Assembly: GCA_004352715.1 (NCBI GenBank)
Contig: SCFE01000002.1
Span: 4,968,670-5,032,669, forward strand
Direction of reading: 5' to 3'
DNA: 64,000 bases
DNA from: Hofstenia miamia
Lineage: Eukaryota; Xenacoelomorpha; Acoela
The notes below the pieces were generated by a model that was not told the DNA's origin, made no database searches, and saw only the letters and a program-made list of their open reading frames with translations. This document shows positions 56,160-64,000 of this stretch, piece by piece (position 1 is the first letter of the stretch; each line of letters opens with the position of its first letter). Position numbers and translations under genes: made by a program.

Positions 56160-56925
56160 GTTTAAATCATTTAACGATTGCTGTTGTGTTTTTATAATCT
56201 CACAAATGATTACAAATATATATTAATTAGATTAATTGTTTTGAGTAATATATGTATGCTTAAATTTATTTTATATAGCTTTGATATTCACTTTCAATTT
56301 TAAAACTTTGCTTCTTTTCACTTCAAGTTATAAATTGTGTAGAATTGCTTTAATAACCATAAACATTTTTCAATTTCATGAGCGTTTAATGCTATTTTGC
56401 AAACTGTGTACGAGTATTTTGTTTTCTAAACTCAATAAATTTAATCATTTTTGCGTAAATGTATTTTTTATGAAAATGTGGTAGTCTTAGCAATTAAAAA
56501 TGTTTCGCGGGTTTCATAACATCTAATTGATTCGTTTTTGAAATGGCGTTATGCCATTAACAAAAATTTCTCATTGACTGAAGAAAAATGCGAATGTTAA
56601 CGCTTTTATCATTGTAAATCTGTGTATAGCATTGAAAGCGTTTTGTTTTTAGTTTAGAAATTTTGAGAATCACTTTTTCACTTTGTAGATCAATACATAA
56701 ACGCAAATGTTAGGAATAATGTTAGCAACAATTTTTATATTCCTATTCTTTAAGGTTTATACAATACGTGTTTTATTATCTACTGTTTTCAGAATTCTGC
56801 ATCTCATGAGCGTTTGAAAATCCATACAATTTATTATTTTGAAAAGCAAGTAAAGATAATCATTTTTTACGTTAATGCACTTTGTGTCAAACTGAGGTAT
56901 TTATTTGTTGTGAGATATTGTATAG
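56160..56925. repeat. Internal inverted repeat, right arm
   Basis: Inverted copy of 52675-53440. Directly followed at 56930 by the (AGAAT)n tail of a LINE. Confidence 0.88.
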
Positions 56926-56929
56926 AAGA

Positions 56930-59700
56930 GAATAGAATAGAATAGAATTTCTTATTTAGTTTAGTACAATAGCATAATTATACACCTCAACAAAAACTGC
57001 TAATACTACACTTAATACGTCAATAACAACATAAAATTCACAAAACTATAAGAACATAATAACAAAAAACATGGATTCAGAATTATCAGTTTACCCAGTT
57101 TATTGCTAATTAATGATATCCTTTAAAAAACTGGAATCCTTTCCATGATGTAGAACCTTTTTAGGGGTATATTGTTTAAGGAGGTAGTTATTAATTTGAT
57201 TTTTAAATTTAATTCGCTTTTTGATTCGCTTTATTTAAATTGGTAAGTTATTCCATAGATCAACTGCTGAGTTTAAAAATGAATTTTTAAGAAAATGCTT
57301 CTTGAACTTCAGTTTACTGAATTTGGATGTCTCCAATGATAAGTTGAACACGCATATAGAGGAAATTGCAATTTACTGTAAGGTGAGCGCTGGTTTGAGA
57401 TATCCCAAAATTTTATTAATGAAAAGTATCTTATGAAATATAAATGTAAATATAAATATAAACCATTCGTAGTAGAATAATTTTCGTCATAAACTTTAGC
57501 TGCCCATTTCATTTGTTAATCAATTTTATTTATTAATGAGTGGTTTATGTTATTAAATAAGATATTACAGTATCTGTAATGACTTAATACTAGAGTTAAC
57601 TAGCATTAACTTCATTTTTGCATTTATAAAATTTGCTACATGTGAAATAGTTTTAATTCCCACTGCCATTTTTCGTAGTACTATGCGTATGTGATTTGAA
57701 TAGTTTAATTTATTGTCAATTTTACTCCAAGATATTTGAAAGTTTCAACTTGAGCAATTTTTGACCCCGTAAAATTTAAAATATGTGATCGATGATCTTT
57801 ATTAAATGGAGACATAACACATAATTCTGTCTTAGTGGGATTTACAGTTAAATTATGTATATTGAAATATCTTAGCAATTGAGATAGATTTTTTTCTAAT
57901 TTACTAATCGACGTTTCTATTTGATAATCATATGTGTATATACATGCATCGTCAGCATACTGTACTATTCCACAATCGTTGCTTAAACTGTAATTTACAT
58001 CATTAACATACAACGAAAAGTACAGAGGTCCTAAGCTAATGCCTGGTGGAACACCTTTGTAAGTTTTACCCCAGTTAGAAAATATACCATTTACTTTGAG
58101 TCTTTGAAATCGATCACTTAAGGCCACGGTTAGACTACGTGATTGGTAGCAAGAAAAGAAACAAAATCACGTCGAAACACCAATTATCTTGGCGTTTCGA
58201 CGTGATTTTGTTTCTTTTCTTGCTACCAATCACGTAGTCTAACCGTGTCCTAAGTAGCATCTTATTAAATTTATACTATTAGAATTGAAACCCATGTATT
58301 CTTGTTTTCCAAGAAGAATATGATTTCGACAGAAGCAATTGTGACAAAAAGATTATTATCAAGATAAGATCTCCAATTTTCAGTAGCGTAAAGTAAGGCA
58401 TCAGAGGTGGAGTGACCTTTGCGAAAGCCGAATTGAGTATTCGAAAGAATCGAGTTGTTATAGAGATAAGTGTTAATTTGGTCAAATATTAGTTTTCGAA
58501 AATTTTTGCAAAAGGCGAGATAATTGATATAGGCCGGTAATTGCAACATCTTAAAGGGTTATCTTTTTATATATGGGAGTAATATTAGCTAATTTTAATA
58601 TTGATGGAAAAGTATTTAGTTTTATGCAGTGATTGATGATATGACATAAAGGACTAACGATGAATTTTGCACAATCTTTTATACATCATGCCGGTATTTC
58701 GGAAGGTCCGCTTGATTTTTTGGCCTTTAGCTTAGCTATAGCTTTAAGAACTTCATATCGGGTCACAAATCTGAATGAAAAAGAATTTTGGGGAACTTTG
58801 TATCTAGATTTTTCAGGTATAAATGGCAACGAAGGTCCCAGATATTTGCCTAGGTTAATGAATTGATCATTGAATTCATTAGCAATATCTTTGGGTTTGG
58901 TTAATATTGCTCCATTAGTATTTTCAATAAGATGCAATTGTTGAACACTACCTTTATTCCTATTCAGTGCGTTGTTGATAAAGTCCCATTTTCGTTTAGG
59001 GTCATTTATTCTACTAAATAGTGATTTCATGTAGGGGTTTTATGCTGCTCTTAGTTCAATATTTGATTTATTCCTTGCAATTTTATATAGCCTGTAGTTG
59101 TCAACAGTTTTATTTTGTAAGTAGTATTGTAAGTAATGTTGAAAATTTGTTGTTCATTCTTGTCGGAATTAATTGTGTTAAGATCAACCGCATCTAGTAA
59201 ATAATTTAATTTATCTTTTTCAGCATTTTTCAGATCGTTGATATTCCAGTCGCACATCACTGTTAATGGCTTGTTTTCTTGCAGAGAATATTTTAGTTCG
59301 TTTTCAATTTCTGTAATAAATTCATTAATCTGCTTTTTACTGGGATTAGTAAGACATATTAATTAGTTGATGAATGTTTTTTTCATGTTTTTTTCCGGAA
59401 TGCATATTTAGATCCATAGACTCTCAAAATTTCTCATCAATCTTAAATCGGGTCGATTTCTGGGCTTAAAGTGTTTTGGAATTAACAACATCACTCCACC
59501 TCCTTTAGATTTATTGGCAAGATTTAGATCCCTGTCACTACGAAATAATTCATAGCCGTTAGGTTTTTAAGTGATGTCGGAGTCTATGTAAGTTAGCCAG
59601 GTTTCAGACATCCCTAAGATTGAGTTTTTCCCAATTTGGTATACTAGTTCATTGTATGAAGATAGTTTATTGGCAAGATAAACTCATCATGCTACAATAA
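56930..59700 (-). mobile_element. LINE with (AGAAT)n tail, near full-length ORF2
   Basis: The minus strand starts at about 59700 in the endonuclease (SILGMSETWLTYIDSDIT; SDRDLNLANKSKGGGVMLLI), then 59260 (MCDWNIN), linker 59030-58686 (LFSRINDPKRKWDFINNALN, then KKSSGPSEIPA), RT 58549-58271 (TQFGFRKGHSTSDALLYATE), a MITE insertion, and 58127-57705 (GVPPGISLGPLYFSLYVNDV, QYADDACIY with catalytic YADD, FKYLGVKL). The 3' end is a pentanucleotide repeat at 56930-56956. Frame breaks make it inactive. No ORF1 seen. Confidence 0.88.
58122..58250. mobile_element. Foldback PIF/Harbinger-like MITE
   Basis: 129 bp, almost a perfect hairpin: GGCCACGGTTAGACTACGTG to ACGTCGAAACACC, then a short loop and the mirror arm. 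TAA at 58119-58121 and 58251-58253 is the 3-bp duplication. Interrupts the RT of the LINE above, so it is the youngest layer here. Confidence 0.93.
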
Positions 59701-60150
59701 TCGCTGTATGGGTAAATCTTGGACATATTCGGCCCAGGGTTTAGCTCAATGCCTGCTTTGAGCAAAAGAAGAAAAATTTTTGCACTTAATATACTAGAAT
59801 ATTTTGAAGAAAAGAATTAAATGGACAGCTTTTCTATGAAATATTAAATTGCTTGGACTTTTACCTTTAGCATATCCTTGAATAGTTGTATTTTGGCAAA
59901 GATTGCTTAAGTATAGACAACTGCAAAATAAAATTTTGAATCGATTACGTTTCGAAATAGTACTAATAGATAATGCTAGCAATAAACTGGGTATTGCTAG
60001 TACAAAGTTTGTTACTAATGTGAAAAGGTTAAAGAACATACGTACCATGATTAAAAAAAGTTCCGGATGCGGTTAATTTCTGCGGGTAGTAGAGTCAGAA
60101 CGGAACGGCATAGCTGAAGAAATTCTTCAAGATGTGCGCAGATAGTACAC
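59701..60150. other. Unassigned segment between LINE and Polinton arm
   Basis: No motif. A plus-strand stretch at 59930-60080 has coding-like composition (KFVTNVKRLKNIRTMIKK) and an opposite-strand open frame at 60048-59794; neither is recognised. Confidence 0.35.
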
Positions 60151-60159
60151 ACCCTAATC

Positions 60160-60600
60160 TGAAAAAATTGAATTCCATCTCATAAACATTTCATAAACGT
60201 TTAATACTATTTGGGAAATCAAGCAAATTTTTATTATGTAAAGACTAATAAATATATCATTTTTTAACCATATGTACTTTCTGTGAAACAATGTAAACCT
60301 TTGTTAAACTTTGATTGTATTCAACATATTGAAATATTTATTTATTTTTTCTCAATAATTAAAAGTTTTTATTTTAAAATTCATAAACTATTATACAACT
60401 GCAAGTACTTTAACAATCATTGATTTGTAGAATGTCTTAAAATTTATATTTATATGCAATATTAAGTAACAAAAACATTCATTCTTTAAAATACGAAAAT
60501 GAAATCTGAATTTGCAATAAAGATTAGTCGTATTTATGTGTATGTACGTTTTTCTTTCTCGTTCTTGAAAGTTTATAATAATACTGTCATTTGGTTGATT
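60160..60600. repeat. Polinton right arm, inner part
   Basis: 60160-60250 mirrors 52612-52690 and 60450-60600 mirrors 54370-54530, but in an order that is not collinear with the left arm, so rearrangement followed the duplication. Confidence 0.65.
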
Positions 60601-60699
60601 TTGTAAATTATCACATTCACTGTTTTAAGACTAGCAATGAAATATTTTATTGAATTAGTAAATATTACAAGCATAAGATGTGTTAGAAATTAGAAATTA

Positions 60700-61514
60700 T
60701 CTTTATTTCAGAATGAAACACATCAAACTGACTAAATTTACAAACTATCATAAAATTCACTTCGTTTGCAGAGATATTTGTGGCATTTCACGGACGTGAT
60801 AGCTCTGGTGTGGTTTTCCTTTCGTGACGGTGTTTTTGGTAAGGATTGGAGACTTGGGAAGTAGATAATGCAAATATGAAGCGGAGACAATTTCTAGATT
60901 GATGATTTCTTAACGTGTGAACCCAAGAATCATTGAATATGGTAGACAGTCGAGGTTACAGCGAGAAAGCTAGTATTTCTTGAAGAATCTGTTTGGAAAA
61001 ATAAACGTAGATCTCCTATCAATATCTCTTTCAGGGGCTGGTAAACATTCCGGGAGACTTGTAGAGGCATAGTCACGTCTTCCAGGTACTAGATCTGATA
61101 GTAAATGGTCCTCATATTACATCTCTTCAGTAGCTTTTCATCTGACTTTCTCACAATTGTTTCGATAGGTTCAAAGTTATCCGTATATCCCAGTCGCATT
61201 GCCTTCCTCTGTAGTTTGTCTATGAGTTGCTGTAATGACTTCCTGCATCCTCCCCATACTGAGACCGAATAGGTTATGTTTAGCAATATCAATGCAGTGT
61301 AAAGTATCTTGAGCTCGCGTAAGGAGTAACCTTGTGCCTTTAACTTATTTAGAAGGAACATTTTGCTTCTGCATTTTCGTAGAAGCCTTGAGACACGTTC
61401 TTCAAATGACAAGGCATTATCAATGTACACTCCAAGGATTTTAATGGCTCGAAAGAGTTTGCCAGATTGGTATTGTGTAGTAGTCAAAGGCGAGCTACCC
61501 TTAGAAAAAATCAT
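60700..61514 (-). pseudogene. LINE RT C-terminal fragment
   Basis: 61514-61089 reads FRAIKILGVYIDNALSFEER, VSRLLRKCRSKMFLLNKLKA, ILLNITYSVSVWGGCRKSL and IDKLQRKAMRLGYTDNFEPI: the thumb and C-terminal 'W.....L..lq.RamRl......' region of a non-LTR RT, distinct from families A and B. Further 3' sequence to about 60700 is non-coding. It is inserted in the right Polinton arm. Confidence 0.82.
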
Positions 61515-61648
61515 TTCAATCGTTTAATTGCTTGCTGATCTCTAGCATTGTCTCGAGTTTTGAAGTGTTTTTAGTTTAGTAAATCAGTGTGAGTGTGTAT
61601 GAACTTCGTATTTTTACAATAACTGCATAATGGAACTAATAATTTAGC

Positions 61649-61715
61649 AGGATGCTATGGAGACAATGAGACAGTTTCACTTTAGTAATTTGTCATTAAT
61701 CCTGTCACCCATTTT
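61649..61715 (-). repeat. Polinton internal repeat unit, right copy
   Basis: Inverted copy of 51950-52014. On this side it includes a longer end, with about 30 bp (TCCTGCTAAATTATTAG…) absent from the left copy. Confidence 0.75.
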
Positions 61716-61731
61716 GGTGAAAAAATGCTAG

Positions 61732-61947
61732 CTAGAAGCAAGTGAAAATTTGCATGGCATAAAAGAATTTACCAAATTCATGCGTCAGAGATAGTTGAAA
61801 AGCAAAACAAACAGGGCCGACGATTTCAAGTGAATCTATGTACAAATAATAAGGTATGTCATACACACTTTTCCATATTTTATTTTCATCGTCTATATAC
61901 GTTATTGTATTTTCTTTTTCCATCAAGCACGTTTTTGCTTTAAACAA
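61732..61947 (-). CDS. Unknown Polinton ORF, right copy
   Basis: 71 codons, starting MFKAKTCLMEKENTITYIDD. Partner of 52409-52666; differences are mostly single substitutions, and the end diverges after FFYAMQI. Function unknown. Confidence 0.5.
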   Translation of the reverse strand: MFKAKTCLMEKENTITYIDDENKIWKSVYDIPYYLYIDSLEIVGPVCFAFQLSLTHEFGKFFYAMQIFTCF

Positions 61948-62202
61948 TTTATATACATTAGTTTATTGAGTATTTTGTTTTAATCGCATCTGTCTAATTT
62001 TCTATTTTTCTTTAACTAGTAATTGACTGAAAGCAATTATTTATATGTAATCATTTTTAACTAACAACTACATTTTACATATTGAATTATTAGCCATTCT
62101 AGAACTCAAATTCTTTGTAAACGTTTTGCTTTATTTTCACCATCTATGTATGTTGTTGTATTATTTCTCTTTCTATCAAACTCGTTTTTGCTATAATGAA
62201 TT

Positions 62203-62715
62203 TTAGCACTTGTCATCATATTGAGTCAAGGATATTTTGCTGGTGGTCTGCACTGAAATCTCGTGATTGTGACTTCTAATGGATGTCATTGGACAACAAA
62301 CAATTTCTGCTTTGTCCAAAATTGATTTGAATAAATCAAAGTTCATCAACTTGACAGCTCTCACAATCCCCCTTAGAGCTTGCCTTTTCATTGCTTTTAT
62401 TATTGGAAACCTACTGTACAGAGTACATTTTCGACTTAAGTGCAACCACCTGACTGATGGCATCACCACCAAGTTCGTCCTTGACTTTAAATGTCTTTTC
62501 GTTTCACAGAATAATGGGGGCTTTTGAATAGTTTGAAAAGTCAGTGGTTTGACATCAAGGCTAGATCTTCATAGACATTGTAGATCTTTATTTTACAGAA
62601 GAGGGAGTCTGTATCACTATAAAACACTGTGATTTTATTTTCAAAAGCTGGTTTCATGGTGTGAAATTTAAATATTTGCAACTTAGAAAGGTCTAAAATA
62701 GCCTGACCCAAATTA
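62203..62715 (-). pseudogene. Protein-primed-type DNA polymerase B, C-terminal fragment
   Basis: From 62715 downward: GQAILDLSKLQIFKFHTMKP, then ITVFYSDTDSLFCKI. YSDTDS is motif C of family-B polymerases, with the two metal-binding Asp. After a frame break: KVKDELGGDAISQVV, and then VKLMNFDLFKSILDKAE…TSIRSHNHEI…SLTQYDDK. Order and motifs match Polinton PolB. The exonuclease, motif A and TPR regions are missing, and the fragment starts within about 550 bp of the right TIR, so the gene is 5'-truncated and dead. Confidence 0.88.
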
Positions 62716-63259
62716 CTTAGATATCTTATTGGACGTTGTGTGGTTCTTCAGTCTCTTAACACAATCAGATGAATAACTCTTGCCTAAAACGACGTGTGCA
62801 TGGGAAATGAAGAAGGCGGCTTGGTGACAATATACGAACTTAACATCAGCAATGAGATGAACTAAACAATAGACCAAATTTAATAGTGTGATATACGATC
62901 ATTATAAGTGAAACGCGGAATAAATTACATTTTGTCTTGTCTTAAAAATGTGGGTTTTACCACATGCCTTTATTAAAATATTAGAAATTGCGAGTTTTTG
63001 CATACAATAGTTTTTGGTTTTTTCCGAAAATTTATTTGATTTTATGATATACATTAGGCGTTACATTTTTTAGCAATTTATTATGTCTTTTATTCAAACA
63101 TTTCTTATTAAGTTTTACCGGATAATAATTTATATCTTATTGTTTTAAAAGCAAAAGTTTAATTTTCAAACACACATACTAGTTTGACGAAAAATATTTC
63201 TTGTTTTGTATTAACAAAAACGGAATTAAAAAAATGTAGTGAATATAGATAGACTAGGT

Positions 63260-63715
63260 GATAGAAAAACTCATTGAATTTTTTTATGGTAAATTAATCA
63301 TTAGACACTAATGTATTATCATAATGTGATAGTCAGTTAACAATGTCATGTATATAAAGTAAAATAAAACATGTAAACTAAATTGACCACATAGAATAGG
63401 TAAGTCACTAGTAAAAGTATATGAATCAATGACTATACAATGTCACGTATATTAACAAAAAACAAGTGTGCACATGTAATAAAGTAACATACAACATGCA
63501 AACTAAGTTAGGCCACATAAATAACATAATAACTAGTAAAAGTACTTGACTATTCAAGTTCCATGACGTTACTAAAACAACCCCATCAATATCCAGAACT
63601 TCACAGGGTCAAAGGCCGCCCTCTAGACCAATCAGAGAAAAGTGGAATGGGCTCTTGGCCACCTCTAGACCAATCAGAAAAAAAGTGACATGGGGTGGAC
63701 TTGGTCTCTACTACT
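63260..63715 (-). repeat. Polinton right TIR
   Basis: Inverted partner of 51192-51625, ending GTCTCTACTACT. It contains a short internal duplication (CCTCTAGACCAATCAGA occurs twice, 63610 and 63661). Confidence 0.88.
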
Positions 63716-63960
63716 AAGGTATATCAGGTGCAACTAAATACAGATCAGTAATGACATGTAGACTAATTGAAAATATCCGTTATTATGCAATTAGGCAGAA
63801 AAGCTGTAGTAGCAATCTTGGCACTTTACCTACCATTGAATAGAAGGGGAATGTGGAATATTTTCTGAAATAGATAATCGAATTTTCGTTTATTGCAGAA
63901 CACCCTTTAAAGTGAGCCACAATCAGTGGCGCACCCAGCTTTTTTTCTGAGGAGGGGAAC
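63716..63960 (+). other. Helitron-side flank resumed after the Polinton
   Basis: Begins with the second AAGGTA. Joined to 51191 with one duplication removed, the Helitron-side frame can be extended only a few codons before a stop, so the target was already decayed or non-coding here. Confidence 0.55.
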
Positions 63961-63973
63961 TATTCTTTAGATT

Positions 63974-64000
63974 ATATATATATATATATATATATATATA
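63974..64000. repeat. (AT)n at window end
   Basis: TATATATA run reaching the end of the window; likely continues. Confidence 0.9.

Larger units (their letters stand above)
51192..63715. mobile_element. Polinton/Maverick-type element, decayed
   Basis: 12.5 kb. Both ends start AGTAGTAGAGAC (5'-AG…CT-3'), with TIRs of about 430 bp on the left and 455 bp on the right (51192-51625 and 63260-63715). AAGGTA occurs at 51186-51191 and 63716-63721, a perfect 6-bp target duplication. AG termini, 6-bp duplication, long TIRs and a protein-primed-type B polymerase fragment together define Polintons. No integrase, protease, packaging ATPase or capsid genes could be found; the interior is largely inverted duplications and inserted elements. 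Confidence 0.9.

Noticed and set aside
62279-62527. 82-codon plus-strand ORF
   Set aside because: Antisense shadow of the PolB fragment.

Overview
This is a strongly AT-rich, intron-containing animal (invertebrate) locus. One host gene is recognisable; nearly everything else is mobile DNA, much of it nested. The species cannot be named from this window. Spliced metazoan-type exons, non-LTR elements with short-repeat tails, a Metaviridae element, a Polinton, Helitron remains, hAT-like and PIF/Harbinger-like MITEs and a rosa-type mariner all point to an invertebrate with an open, transposon-rich genome.

1-12.1 kb: a minus-strand palmitoyltransferase gene of the ZDHHC6 type (4271-11505). Eight coding exons were placed by hand; one exon, covering most of the SH3-like region, was not found. 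LINE fragments lie outside it and a decayed transposase-like gene lies in its last large intron. 13.4-17.8 kb: a decayed hAT transposase, a miniature LTR retrotransposon (TRIM) with a tRNA-Trp-type primer site inside a long-TIR element (called H here), a 666-bp exact duplication broken by one N (probably an assembly artefact), a second H copy and a Harbinger-like MITE. 18.2-22.8 kb: a plus-strand LINE with a C2H2 ORF, a PHD-plus-CCHC ORF1 and a broken endonuclease/RT ORF2.

23.3-29.6 kb: an H element with 8-bp target repeats, filled with several minus-strand LINE fragments. 29.9-33.7 kb: MITEs built of CGAGTT-rich sequence, and an inverted-repeat element carrying a plus-strand LINE 3' end. 34.0-48.3 kb: another H element split by a 13-kb minus-strand gypsy-like LTR element. 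That element in turn contains an intact-looking mariner and the 5' half of a LINE. 49.3-51.2 kb: a TTAA-flanked element with a Cys-rich ORF, then a decayed Helitron.

51.2-63.7 kb: a 12.5-kb Polinton/Maverick-type element with 5'-AG termini, TIRs of about 430-455 bp and a perfect 6-bp target duplication, inserted into the Helitron. It is decayed and partly palindromic: fragments of the same PolB C-terminus and the same unknown ORF occur at both ends. Inside it are a hAT MITE with a perfect 8-bp duplication, two LINEs and a foldback Harbinger MITE. The insertions give a readable relative chronology (Helitron, then Polinton, then LINE, then MITE; and H element, then gypsy, then mariner and LINE). 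The N runs next to (AT)n or poly-C are assembly gaps.
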